Shown here piece by piece: positions 1 through 12,369 of a stretch of DNA of 64,000 bases. Within the stretch, counting starts at the first letter, position 1. The number at the start of each line of letters is the position of its first letter. The position numbers and the translations under genes were made by a program. Under the pieces are notes generated by a model. It searched no databases, was not told the DNA's origin, and saw only the letters and a list, made by a program, of their open reading frames with translations. The stretch comes from Neurospora tetrasperma FGSC 2508 (Eukaryota; Ascomycota; Sordariomycetes; Sordariales; Sordariaceae), in NCBI RefSeq assembly GCF_000213175.1, contig NW_009799179.1, positions 7,301,981 to 7,365,980 on the forward strand, given 5' to 3'.

Positions 1-875
1 GGAATATCCGTTCCACTTCCTGCCTCTACATGTACTTGTAGTGCGCCTCTCCACCTGTAACAGTTCGCATCTTTCCGGCGATGCTGTCGATGATGAATTG
101 TAAAGTGGCAAGGCCAAGTATTCTCTATCTGGTGTTCATCTTGAGCAGCCCACGACACTCACCCAGATTAACGGAGTTTCTGTTGAGTCTGTAAACAACA
201 CTGGGCGCCCGGCGTTCGAGCTGGTACGTAACGTGTAATAATACTTGCAACACACTACGTACTATACTGCTTTGATCTCTTAAGCTCCGTTGGAAGTACT
301 TAGTACCTGGAGATCCACACTTATCTACCGCGTGCCTGAACTTCCCGTTTGTCAAATACCGTCTAGGTACCCTTCCATTACTAAACTTCATCCTCGACCA
401 CGTCTCTCACGTTTGCCACTTCTGGCAATTATCATGCCTCGGGTTTTCACTTTCTCTTGACTTCTCCGTTTGGTGGTTTTTTTAAGCCCCAAGTTTGCAT
501 ATACTTTACGATTCACGGACCACCAAACGTTTTCTTTCTTCGGTCTGGGGATCGTGTACATCTGCTGCGAATCGCAGAACCCATTCCAACCCTTTGAGAG
601 CTCGTCCCGCGCGCCCTGGCCCAGCTCGACCTGACAACTTCCTTTGTGACTCTCCATCAATAACGACTCATTGGCCACAGTCACCACAGCCCCTTAGCTA
701 TTACACGTCTTCTATTCAGACCTTTTCTTCACGCACACACTGTCGATACCCAAAGTGGTTACCGGCTGCGGTCGCTTGAGACTATAGCTCTTGGAGGGGT
801 CACACCTGCAGGACTTCCACTTCACCCTTCACAAAGACCCTTGCGGTTTAGGAACGGAGCACAAACGTCGCAATC
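1..875. other. intergenic, upstream of CUL3
   Basis: No convincing coding sequence. Open frames on both strands are short, with composition and codon use unlike the neighbouring genes. The right part should hold the CUL3 promoter and 5' leader. An inverted CCAAT motif (attgg) lies near 671. The gene to the left of the window, if it ends here, is not recognisable. Confidence 0.5.
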
Positions 876-3543
876 ATGGCATCGAGAACCAACAAGATCA
901 GGCCCATTAGGAAGGTGTGTGTGTCGGGTTTGCTTACACGGTTTGGGCGCTTTTTACCATGCAGTCAAAGCTAATGATATGTTAGCCGATAACGAATCGA
1001 GACCAGAGCGAGTTCGAGCCATGCTGGGCACTCCTGCGCGACGCCATGACCGATATTCACCTACAGAACGCCGGCCGTCTGTCCTTCGAACAATTATACC
1101 GAGCTTCATACAAGATTGTGCTCCGAAAGAAGGGCGCCCTACTCTACGAGAGGGTTAGAGACTTTGAGCAGGAATGGTTCCGAGATCACATCATGCCGAA
1201 CATCGCCGCCCTGATCACCAAGAACCTGATCAACATATCGCTGCTTCAGCACCCGGGGTCGAGTTCACATGAGCGCAGGGAGATGGGCGAAAAGTTCCTG
1301 CGCGGAATACGAGACTCATGGACGGATCACAATAGGTCCATGAACATGATTGCGGACGTGCTCATGTATCTTGACCGTGTCTATACCCTAGAGACGAAGC
1401 AGCCCTCTCTGTTTGCCGTTACAATTGGTCTCTTCCGGAACAATGTCCTCCGGAGCCACATTGGCGCCGCCGCAGAAGATATCGAGCAAGACTTTGTCGT
1501 CTTTGACATTCTCTGCGCCGTCATATTGGACCTGATCAACATGGAGCGCGACGGCGATATCATCAACCGAAACCTAGTGCGCAAAATAACTGCAATGCTT
1601 GAGAGCTTATACGAGACAGATGACGAGATCGAAAACCATCGGCTTTACCTAACCCTTTTCGAACCCCGGTATCTCGAGGCAAGCACCGAGTTTTACCGCA
1701 AAGAGTGCGAGAAGCTGGTCCAGGAAGCAAATTGCAGCACATGGCTCCGCCATGCCCAACGGCGACTAAATGAGGAGCGCGAGCGATGTGGTACTACCCT
1801 ATCAATTATGACGACCGACAAAATCGCGAGTGTTGTGGAGAAGGAGCTCATCGAGGCAAAGCTTGATGTCTTTCTGGCCATGGAAGGGAGCGGCCTGAAG
1901 CCCATGATCGACAATGATCGCTTGGACGACCTTTCGATCTTGTACCAACTCATATCCAGAGTGGACAGTACGAAATCGGCGCTGAAGGTTATTCTACAAC
2001 GTAGAGTACGGGAGCTTGGACTGGAGATTGAGAAGGCGCTCAAGAACACAGACTTTTCCGTCGCTGGTGCAGCTACTGGGGATGGTGAGGAGGCTGGCGA
2101 AGCGGCAGAGAAGGCCAAACCCCAGACCTTGAATCCGGCTCAGCAGCAAACCGCTGCCGCTATCAAGTGGGTGGACGACGTATTGCAGCTTAAGGACAAG
2201 TTCGACAGAATATTGTCCGATTGCTTCTGCGATGATCTCCTGCTACAGTCCGCGATCACACGAAGCTTCTCTGACTTCATCAACTCTTTCAATCGCAGTT
2301 CTGAATATGTTTCGCTCTTCATTGATGACAACCTCAAACGCGGCATCAAGACCAAGACGGAAGCCGAAGTAGATGCTGTCTTGGACAAAGCCATCGTTCT
2401 TCTCAGATATCTTACAGATCGAGACATGTTCGAAAGGTATTACCAGAAACATCTGGCCAAGCGGCTACTGCATAGGAAGTCTGAAATCCATACCGAGAAG
2501 GAGATGGTATCCCGTATGAAGTCGGAAATGGGCAACCATTTCACATCCAAGTTTGAAGGCATGTTCAAGGACATGGAGTTGTCCAAGGACCTAACCGACA
2601 ACTACCGTGACCATATCGCCAGTTTAGGTGATGCCGACTACAAGACGGTTGACCTCAACATCAACGTCCTGACCACCAACAACTGGCCACCCGAGGTAAT
2701 GGGTGGTGGTACGTCGAAGGGAGAAGGGGCGAAACCGGATTGCTTCTATCCACCCGAAATCAAGCGGCTCCAGGAGAGCTTCTACAAGTACTACCTCAAG
2801 GACAGGAGCGGCCGTGTTCTCACATGGGTTAGCTCGGCGGGCAATGCGGACATCAAGTGTGTGTTTCCCAAGGTTCCGGGCAAGGAGACTGGACCTTTGA
2901 GCAAGGAAAGGCGGTATGAGCTAAACGTCTCGACGTATGGCATGATTGTGCTTATGCTGTTCAACGATCTCGTGGACGGCGAAAGTTTGAGCTTCGACGA
3001 AATCCAAGCCAAGACGAACATTCCGGCACCAGAGCTCATGCGAACACTGACTTCCCTTTCGAGTGTTCCCAAGTGCAGGGTACTGCTGAAGGAACCGGCC
3101 ACAAAGAACGTCAAGAATACCGACAAGTTCTCTTACAACGCACAGTTTGTGAGCAAGGCTATCAGGATCAAAGCTCCCGTTATAAGCAGCATTTCCAAGG
3201 TCGAGGGAGACGAGGAGCGAAAGGAGACGGAAAGGAAGAATGATCAGACGCGCGCTCATGTTATCGATGCGGCGGTTGTCAGAATCATGAAGTCAGTCAT
3301 TTTGCCCGTTGCCCCATTCCGAGTCGGTTAGCATGTATTTTGTCCCCGAAGCTAACGTTTTACTTTTACAGGCAACGCAAGTTACTGGCCCATACTAAGC
3401 TCGTCAACGAGGTGATCTCGCAACTCATGGGCCGCTTCAAGCCCGACGTACCGCTAATCAAGAAACGGATTGAGGATCTCCTGGCGAGAGAGTACCTGGA
3501 GCGGGTCGAAGGTGACTCGTCAACGTACCGATACTTGGCTTAG
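876..3543 (+). CDS. cul3: Cullin-3, scaffold of BTB-type ubiquitin ligases
   Basis: Predicted 831-residue cullin from three exons: 876-914, 1007-3291 and 3372-3543. The 13-codon first exon (MASRTNKIRPIRK) gives the basic N-terminal tail typical of CUL3, and the second resumes with a cullin-repeat signature (FEPCWALLRDAM...LSFEQLYRASY). The cullin homology core ERYYQKHLAKRLL with FTSKFEGMFKDM sits around residue 485. The C-terminal winged helix appears only after the 80-nt intron with a GCTAAC branch site is removed, giving VRIMKQRKLLAHTKLV. The Lys of IMK, near residue 775, is the expected NEDD8 site, and the protein ends in the usual YRYLA. By family knowledge it joins RBX1 to BTB substrate adaptors. 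A small Gly/Glu/Ala-rich insert near residue 370 looks lineage-specific. It converges with POL5. Confidence 0.95.
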
Positions 3544-4351
3544 ACCACTGCATCGCATTACACATAGTGGTAGTATATGTTGCACTAACCATAACACTAT
3601 CCCGACTGGATAGTCGTTTACATACAATACATACAACAATTCATGATTGTGAGGTCCGGCGAGAATCATGCTTCAAATTAGAATCTCGATAACGTCAGTC
3701 CTCTAGTGGCCGTACGAGTAAGCAACGTGCCCTACTTGTTTACCCCATTCTACCACGCAAAGATGCTGTAAATATATATATACATGTGTGTGTGCCCAGA
3801 CATAATTGCAGCTGAGCTATTCTTTGAAGGTCCTTAGGTGATCCGTCTCCTAATCCTATCAGAAGAAAGCTCCCTGTACGAACATCGGATGGGGAATATC
3901 CAGAAATGAGACACACATATTCGCGACACTGCATTTTTGGGCTGGGTCCGATGGCGCTGGACATGTATTTTTTCTAATCTGCGCATCAGCGGCTTTGTCA
4001 TTCCTTCAGGAGTTGCGTTGAGTCGAGTTGAGTTGAGTTGTCTTTTGTTATTGCATATGGGCTTGAAAGTCATCCATCGCGTCGGTCTTTCGCCACGGGC
4101 CGTACTTGGAAAAGGTTGGGGGGATGAATAGAAAGTTTGAAATCTACAACGAAAACAGTCCACATGTTGTGCCTACTCTCCTTTCTTTGCCTTTGGGGGG
4201 TTTAAATGTTGATCAAGAGTAGGAACTAGCAAGCAAGGGGTTCATTGGCACTTCTATGATACCGCCGGTGCTTTTTGCGCCATCATCGTATACTGATAGT
4301 ATCACTTCCCTCCATTTCACCTATAAACCTCTCAACACCACCTATTTAGCT
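3544..4351. other. convergent 3' region between CUL3 and POL5
   Basis: About 800 nt between two facing stop codons. It contains AT-rich stretches (atatatatacatg near 3774) and a short direct repeat of gagtt (4022-4040). I see no RNA gene or coding exon. It presumably holds both 3' untranslated regions. Confidence 0.5.
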
Positions 4352-7300
4352 CTACTCCTGCATCGCCGCAGCATTAGCACTAGCACTAGCATGGCTCTGG
4401 CACCAGTTAAGCCAATCCGAGAAGAAGGCCGGTTGGATCTTGACATCGCCCTTGAACCACTTCAACTGCGAATCCGCATACAGCTCAAACACTTCTTCCG
4501 TCTTCTCCCTCGCTACCAACACCGACGCGATCGCTAAGCTCGCCGTCGATGCCGCCTTGGCAAACGCGTGCGACCCGTCCTTGGGCGCCTCCGAGTGCAC
4601 CTCCTGCAACTTCGCCACCAGCTCCTCGACCTGCTCGTCGCTAATTTCAGTGGTAAAGCTGCTCTTGGCCTTCTTGAGCGCCTTGGAGAATTGATTAATC
4701 ATCTCGCACGCTTTATTGGCGAGTGGTTTGGTGGTGGTCGTGCGGATTAGCTCCAGCAGGGGCAGCAAAACCTCAAAAGCGAGCGGGTTCGCGATGGCTG
4801 CTTCCTTCTTGACAAAGATGGCAAGCAGGTCGAGGACGCGGTGCTTGAAGTTGATCACCGTTTCCTTGGCGTCCTTCTTCTCCTTCTTCTTGTTGGTATT
4901 GGCTGCCTTGGCCCGGTGCTTGAAGATCTCGGCTAGCTTGGCGTCGACTTCCATCATTTCGCTGTCGGACATGTCGGACTCGTCACCAGAGTCCTCAGCG
5001 TCGGCGTCTTTGTCGAGGCGGTGGCTGCCGAGAGCTTCGGCTAAGGCGGTGTCCAAAGCGTCGAGGGCTTCTTGGTTTTCGTTTTCAGGTTCTGAGGTGT
5101 TGTCGTTGTCGTTATCGTCGTCGTTGTCAGAGCCGGAGTCGTTGTCGCTGGGTTCGTCGTCGGAGCCGGCTTCTTCGAGGTTGACGATTTCCACATCGGA
5201 ATCGAGTTCTTCCGCGTCGTCGTCGCTTCCGTGATCGTGGTCGAGCTCGTCGTCCGAGCCTTCGGCGTTGGCCATGTCCTCGTCCTCGGTGCTGAAGAGC
5301 GCTTGCTGGCCCTTGGCGCTCTCTTCTGCTGTCAGGGGGTCAGTCAGAAGCTTGAGGGCTTCGGACGACATGAGGTTTGTGAAGGCCTCGAAAACCTGCT
5401 GCGATACCTGCCGCATGAGCGAAGACGGGCGAGCAACCATGGCGAGAAGGATTTCCACCAGGAACTCGGCGATACCCTCGCCGCCTTGGATGTCCTCGCC
5501 GGCAAGCTTGTCGTAGCACTCTTCGAGCTCCTCGAGAAGGTTCATGACGTCGGGGTCTTCATTGTAGAATTGCAGGATAGCGACGGCATACAACAGGGCG
5601 AGAGCCTGGCGGGGAGCTTTGGTATCCTTGGTGTCCTTGGCGGGGTCGAGCAGGTCTTTGAGCCGCTCGTAGGCTTCAAGAACGGCTCCGCCGATCTCGT
5701 CCTCGGGGTCCAGGTCGACCTTGATGGAGAGGATGGCGCCGCAGAGGTGGCCGAAGTCTTCGGGCCTCTTCACGAGCTTGGCGAAGGCAGAGGTGGTCTT
5801 GGTGCGGAGCGCCTCTCTGATGCTTGCTGGGACTGACTGCTTCGAGTAAGCCAATTCCGTGAGGACCTCGATAGCCGAGCCAGGAACGGAGACGCCTGAG
5901 GTGTTCTCCTCGTCGGATGGCACGCTAGAGAGTCTGAAAAGGTAGCTGCTCAGTGACTGGTAGTACTTGGTCTCATCAAGACCGCTCTTGGAGAAGTCCT
6001 TGAGCTGCAGAGTCTTGAGTACCGTCTTGATGCTCTCGGGGGTGGTATGTTGCAGGATTTTGTCGACGGTCTTGGTGTTGGTCCGTTGATCGAAGTTGTA
6101 CACGCCATTGTGGCTAAGAAGCTGGCGAAGAATTGTCGGCAGAAGGGAGGGATCGCGGTCAACGATAGCTTCGATTCCCTTAAGCGCTTTGATTGCCGCG
6201 CGGTGAAGATACCTGTCTTCCTTGGCAGCTTGATTCATGAGACAAGTCATGAGGTTCTGGCTAAATACGGACTCGACGATGAAGGTCTGGCTGGCTGCGC
6301 CTTCGAGCATCCGCTGGAAGATCATGAACCCAGAGAATTTTTGGCTGTCCGACGAGGTTTTGGAGAAGAATCCCTCTGATGAAACTTGTTAGCTCACGAT
6401 CCACTCAATGGTGGGCAGTGATACGTACCATCAACGACGCGCTTCCAAAACTGCTCAAACTGCTCAGCGGCATCAGACTTATCCTTCTCGCCAAGCTTCA
6501 GGAAATGGGCAAGAATCAGATTCCACACAAAGTGCAACTGAGCAGTCCAGTTGCCTTGCTTCTGTTTCTTATTTCCCGCTTGATCGTTGGACGTATCTCT
6601 GCCACTGTCCTTCAGGACAGTAGGAAGAGAGGTGAGGGAACCAGCCTCAAGAGGGCTTCGCCACGGCTGTTTGGGCATTTTCATGTCTGGGAAGCGATCG
6701 AGAGCGGCAATCCAGATACCAACACCTTCAGGCGTCTTGGCCACCCCTTCATCGGCGAGTCTCTGCAGCGTTTCCTCCGCAAGTTCGACCTCCATCTGGG
6801 AGATGGCCTGCACAATAATCCAGCCGCATTGAGACTTGAGCCACGACTTCTTCTGAGAAAGTTTGAGGACCAGGTCCAAAACAGCCTGCCACCTCGACTT
6901 ATCGGAGAAGAGAATGCCGGCACGAACAAAGCATTCGATGCCAAACAACTGACCGAAATAGTGATCTCTCTCCTCCTGACCATTGCCACTGCCTCCAGCA
7001 TCGGTTTTCTCAACCAGAATACCCAGAACCTTGTCGAATGTGAGCCCCGTGTACTTGGACCCAGCAAGGTATTTTTCTCCAAATAGCTGACCCAGAATCT
7101 CAGTCAAAACCAGACTGAAGCCCAGACGGGATGCGTTCCTCCCACTGGCGAGACCGCGGAAAAGGCGGCCGGCAAGGTGGCGGAAAAGGACGGGCTCCTC
7201 GACGCCATTGCCTTCCAAAAGACCAGCAATTATGATGCTGGCAGCCTCAATGCGTTCACTTTGGTCTTCGCTGCCGAGCTTCTCATACAGTGCAAGCTCT

Positions 7301-7479
7301 CTCTTGCGCTCCTCAACGGTGGGGTGCTCGGTGAAGGGCGCCGGCTTGTCCTGGACTTTTGATGATGCCTTAGTTTTTGTCGAACCATTTGTCACTGGCG
7401 TATCTTTCTTTGATCTTTTCTGAGAAGGGAGACTGTCATTGGCAGCCTCCTTTGGCGTGCGTTTCCTTTTGTTGGCCAT
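4352..7479 (-). CDS. POL5: POL5/MYBBP1A-family nucleolar protein (DNA polymerase V homologue)
   Basis: Two exons, 7479-6429 and 6375-4352, encode about 1024 residues, close to the length of yeast Pol5 (about 1020). The 53-nt intron (6376-6428) joins VVD to EGFFSKTSS and restores a continuous helical-repeat protein. I chose the first true ATG (7479, context acaaaATGGCC), because the open frame further upstream begins with TTG. The protein opens with a basic stretch (ANKRKRTPKE) followed by ARM/HEAT-like helices. A long acidic Asp/Glu/Ser segment spans roughly residues 715-825, the hallmark of the MYBBP1A/Pol5 family. Despite its name, the family acts in rDNA transcription and large-subunit ribosome assembly in the nucleolus rather than as a polymerase. 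It fits functionally with UTP20 about 9 kb away, though the two are not linked transcriptionally. Confidence 0.93.
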
Positions 7480-10463
7480 TTTGTCTGCCGTCGGTGTTGT
7501 TTTGAAATTCGATGACAACTTCCTGCCCGGGTTCAGGTTGTCAGTGGATGCGATGCCAGTATGAACAGCTGCCGGCCATTAGAGGTATCGCCGTCTCCTG
7601 GAAAATTTTAGTGGAGCCGCTGCTGTTCTGCCTGCTTCTACCGCTTTACCGACGGGATGATTCTTTCTCTTAATTGCATAGAACGATGACATTATAATGC
7701 AATGTTCGCCAAACCATCCACATCCTACCAAAGAACACTTTGCTGGGGCTGCTTGTCTTTGTCTTGATGACCACATCCACTCCACCAATACGCGTGCACA
7801 TTCGACTGGATGAGGAATCCCATTTATTCCCAATAACATTCAACAGAATTTGCGAAATACTACGTCAATCGATCTCAACATGGTTTCTTTGAAGTGAACT
7901 GAATACACTGTGGACCGTCATCATGTGACACCGCGTTACCCCGCGCGTCGCCGGGGCAATGTTTGTTTACATCCGCTCGCCACACAACGCGACATCAGTC
8001 TTGTTGCTCGTTGCTAGGTTGTAACAACGAAGAGATAGTGAATGACGGCCAACGAAAACCTGGGCGAGACATTGATCGGAAAGTGTCAGATACAACTGAG
8101 GGGCCAACAACATAAACAAAACAAAAGGGAGCGATCGTATGCCGAAGTGCAAGAACGGTTGTGGGGTTTCGCCGGGAGGCAACCGTGGTTCACCCACCAA
8201 AAGGACTTTCCGAAACAGCCATTCACAGGCTCCATCACTTGAACCGAGTCTGTACATAGTAGTGTAGAGTTTGGTTTTGGTTTATCTGCGAAACCATGTC
8301 CCATGGCTCAATTTATTGTGACGAGATGTTTCCACTGGATTTCAACATCAGGACATGGAAGAACCAGTGACAGTTCCAAAGCATCATTGATGGGTACTAG
8401 GAGAAGGTGCAGACCGAGGACTTCTTTGCCGAATCGTCAATGAAAAAGTCCTTGGTGTTCAAAAGTTTTGACCTTGTTTCCGAGTCCCGATCCCTTGCCT
8501 ATTCCCTTCAAAGGCCACACTTCTGTCATCCCTCTCGGGCTGCCGTGTGCGCAACTGACCCTGAGTGAATCAACATGGTATGGACCATGCAAGTAGAAAA
8601 AAAATAACGAGGACAGGTCAAAGTGTCAGCGGAATTGTGACATTTTACAGTTTAGATAAGAAGCAAAGGCGATAGTGAATACTAGGTACTACTGCGTGGT
8701 ATAGGCAGAGTTCATGTACCTCGGCGCAAAGACGCACCGAATGCAAGTCTTCAGCGAGCGCTTATGTACCTCTACTGCGTGGGTAGGCCCGTGGATGTGC
8801 CTCGGAGTTGACGCCCGATCCCGCGCAATGGAAGCAACTCGTGTGAACGGAAAGAATGAAATGATGCACTGCAATAATAAGCCCGCATAATGATACTGAC
8901 GAAAACAAAGAAGGAGGGATGAGATGAAAGACAGAAGTCACTACCAAGTGGAAAGCTCTGGGCAATGTGCAGCAGACGGGACCGTACGACGGGAATTAAA
9001 GTGACACATGCCAGGGGTCTCCGAAAGCGCCCGAGCGCAGCGCTTGGAACTTCCTAGGTTGCTGGGTAACAGCCCAGTCCAGTTACCACCGGTTACAAAC
9101 AACCTAACCGGGTAATAACATGTTGTAAACCTTTCGCTAAGATGCTGTAAACCCTCCTCTAACATGTCGAGGATAGCGCTGATTGCTCCTGCCAACCCAC
9201 GATAGCGTCAACTCCAGTACCGCCTCGGCCTGGTGTCGTTCTCGTTGTTGGGCTTCCGTAGGTGCAACGCCGTGGCAACCCTCCATCCTCGTTGCCCCTT
9301 CCGCCAACCAGTTGAAGGCAGGACCTTGAACGTCGCCGAGTGCTCCTCCAATTTTCGGGGACCACTGAACAGCTAGCTCACTGAACAGCGCAGACATCCG
9401 ATTTTGTCAACTTCCTACCAACTGAACCACTTGAGCGAGGTCCAAGTTTACTTGCGAGTTCTCGTCCAGCTTCTGGATGGATGTTTACAGCAGCTCCCCT
9501 CTTCGCTTTCACTCAACATTGGACCGTACACATGCGTGCACACAACACCTACGTGCTCCTCCTTCTTACAACAACGAATGCACGTTCTGCTCTTCGACCT
9601 TTATTCTAGCTTTTCAACATAGCCAGCCCAGTTCACCCTATGCGGTCGCCCATTCGCAGTCCTCAAAAAGACTCCATCCCGTCACCCACCAGGCTGTCCG
9701 TGTGCAGCTGAGCGCTTGTGCCGAACCTCGTTCACCCCGCCCCCAGGCCGCAGGCCATCACTGCCCGTCTACCCACAATACAACGGAACCCACTGTCTAC
9801 CTAAAAGAACACCTCAGGTGGCGGCCAAAAGAAGTTCTGCCGTGCGCAAAGGTTTGCACAGCTGCATACCGCCCGTGGCATTGAACAACTAGACGGAACC
9901 GACCATACTTTTAGTTTTCGAACAAGGAAAAACGGAGATTGTTTGATCCCGGCGACCACAGAGCTTCTAAAACTGGTCCGAGTTCCCTGCCTGCACTTTC
10001 GGGAAGGCATTGTTGGCTGACGGATATGGACTAGGCTTTGATCGACATCGATGTCGGCGCGTCCAGTTTACACCACTAGTTAGCTTAAGGTCTTTCTGTC
10101 ATCTTGCTCGGCGACAATCTTCAAGTCCCAAGTCCAGTCCAGTCCCCTTGGTCTTCCGTGCGCGCCAACTCGAGCGGACCTTTCTCTCGGTGTCCAGGTC
10201 CATAGCATCGCGACGGCGAACCCGACAATAGCAGCTCTCGACGACAGTGACGACGATTCCACGAACGCGAATCAGCCAGCCACAGCATCGATTGGCGACC
10301 CTTCTTCGAGTGCTGCGCAAGCTTCAGTCGTATCGCCAAAAATTGGCTTTTGTTCAATATTCAGACGGAACCCGGCCCAACGACAGACCAATTGGAACAC
10401 CGATCTATGCCGAACGCCAATCCGTAGGAAAGTCGAAACTGGTTGGAGAGTTGTCACGATAAT
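7480..10463. other. long divergent promoter region POL5 / CDC25
   Basis: Nearly 3 kb with no recognisable protein. The CDC25-proximal third (about 9400-10460) is rich in pyrimidines and C, as expected for a long transcribed leader. It contains upstream ATGs, including a 135-codon open frame at 9477-9884 (ATG start, rich in Ser, His and Pro, probably not a real protein) and a three-codon ATG-GAC-TAG at 10024-10032. A segment near 9060-9130 contains several short inverted repeats (for example ctggg taacag cccag). Confidence 0.45.
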
Positions 10464-12369
10464 ATGGAGGCTTCATCGCCCCTGGCCGCGATTCGGCCTG
10501 CTCCGCCGTCCTTCAGCCAGCCAGAAGTGCTTGGACCGCGCAATGGCAACTTGGCGCCACCAACAGGTCTCTTCAACTTCAAGCGATCCAATGCGGACTT
10601 GTTCAACACCAAACATGCAGGAAGGTCTTCGCCTAAGGGTTCGCTGGTGACCGGGTCGTCAGAAAACTTCAAGCTCAATGAAGCAGGGTTAGCCTTCTCA
10701 CCTAGAAGTCGAACAACCGATAGCATTGTCGACAGTGTTGACCAAATGGAACTTTGCAGTAGCCCGTTACTTCCGACACCACGGCGTGCGCTGTTCACCT
10801 CAACAGGTATTGAAAACGCGGTTGAAGGTCGTGGTAAGTAATCAATGGAGCGAACAATCTGCTACATAGCTTATTTAAAGCTCGGACGCTGACAGATCTG
10901 TAGGGTATGCAACCACGCCGCCGCCTCCTGCATCTTCGTCACCTGCAGTTAACAGGTTGGACATGTCTCCGGTACCGATCAAGGCACCTTTCCTGTCACG
11001 TCTCGCCGCTAGTCCTTCTCCGGCTGCAGTGGATTCTGGCGATGAAGACACACTACCAGACTCACCTGCTGCTGTGCGGCAGCTGTCCCAAGAATCCAAG
11101 GGAATTGGTGCCGAGTAAGTTCATGCTTGACTTTTGATCAGCAAATCTTCCTGAACTCTACCCTCGTCCTTTGGTCTGTACAGCAGCTAATCATCCCCTC
11201 TTCTCTTTGCCAGGCGAAGGAGACTTGGCTTGTCTCGTCCACCTCTGGCCCGGGCCAAAGGTTACAGCACGAGTAGTATACCCGGGCGCTCCAACGGTTC
11301 GGGGTCGGGGCTGCCGCCCTTCCGCTTCGGTGGCCGGAACCTCAAGGTACCCATCTCCCCTTCGGTGTCGTTGTCATTGAGCGAATGTTTCGAGGAATCA
11401 CCCCCGCAGGATCGCCGGACACCTGTCTTGCCGGATAGTCCATGCTCTAATGCAGCGGCAGCGCGCTGCAAGACTCATTTTGGCAGCGGCAGCAGCATTA
11501 ACAGCGTTCGCAAACGTTCTCCCACCAACAATGCCCGCACACCTTCGAACCCCTTTGCCCGGCAAAGGAAAACATTCCGCCGCTCGCTGTCCATGTTTGA
11601 GAGTCCGGGCGACATTGTCAAGCCTAAGGAGCGCACATCTCTTCCATCTAGTCTCAAGTCTGTCGTGGATGTCAACGAACCTCAGGAGCCTTTATTGCCA
11701 CATTTTTTCCCTTCAGGCGAGAACGATTCTATCCCACGCATCAGCCGAGACACATTGCTCGAAGTGCTTGACGGCAAGTATGGTAGTCAGTACTCGCACA
11801 GGATGATTATTGACTGCCGCTTCGAGTACGAGTATGAAGGTGGCCACATTGACGGGGCCATCAATTACAATGACAAGGAGCTTTTGGCGAGACATCTGTT
11901 TGAGACCCCTATGGAAGGGCGCACGCTCTTGATTTTTCATTGCGAATATTCGGCCCATCGCGCGCCCATCATGGCCCGCCACATACGATCCGAAGACCGC
12001 ACCATCAACGCCGAATTTTATCCTAAACTCACGTACCCCGATGTTTACATCCTGGACGGAGGCTATAGCGGATTCTTCCAAAATCACCGGGAACGTTGCT
12101 GCCCTCAAGCGTATATCGAGATGAATGACGCCGAACATGTCAACACGTGCGAGCGAGAAATGGGCCGTCTACGCCAGACCCGTAAGGGCTTTAGTAGGGC
12201 CCAGACCTACGCATTCGGGCAGCGTGAACGCAAGTCCGACAAATTCGAGGCTGTTTCGCCAACCGCGCCGGGCCGCAAGGTTTCTCGGGATGATGAGGAG
12301 GACATGATAGGAGCATCGCCCATTCTCGGAAATGACCGAAGCCATTCTAGGCGCATGGCTACCTTCTGA
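10464..12369 (+). CDS. cdc25: Cdc25-type M-phase inducer phosphatase
   Basis: Three exons, 10464-10833, 10904-11114 and 11214-12369, give about 578 residues. Junctions are phase-correct, and the first intron has a GCTGAC branch site. The N-terminal half is a Ser/Pro-rich regulatory region, including RLDMSPVPIKAPF, a motif style common in Cdc25 tails. The C-terminal rhodanese-like catalytic domain begins near SRDTLLEVLDG and continues through IIDCRFEYEYEGGHIDGAIN. The CX5R loop is HCEYSAHRAP, with catalytic Cys at about residue 437 and Arg at about 443, matching the fungal (NimT/S. pombe Cdc25) form. The family removes inhibitory Tyr phosphate from Cdk1 at mitotic entry. The leader is unusually long and carries upstream ATGs, which suggests translational control, although no transcript start is known here. 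Confidence 0.95.

Noticed and set aside
7480-7518. Upstream extension of POL5
   Set aside because: The frame is open but begins with TTG. The first ATG, at 7479, has good context.
8138-8269. Short plus-strand frame MPKCKNGCGVSPGGNRG
   Set aside because: Only about 43 codons, with no splice partner and no known family.
9477-9884. 135-codon plus-strand frame with ATG
   Set aside because: Composition (Ser, His, Pro, Arg) looks like translated C-rich leader. No domain or splice context, so it is kept only as a possible upstream frame.
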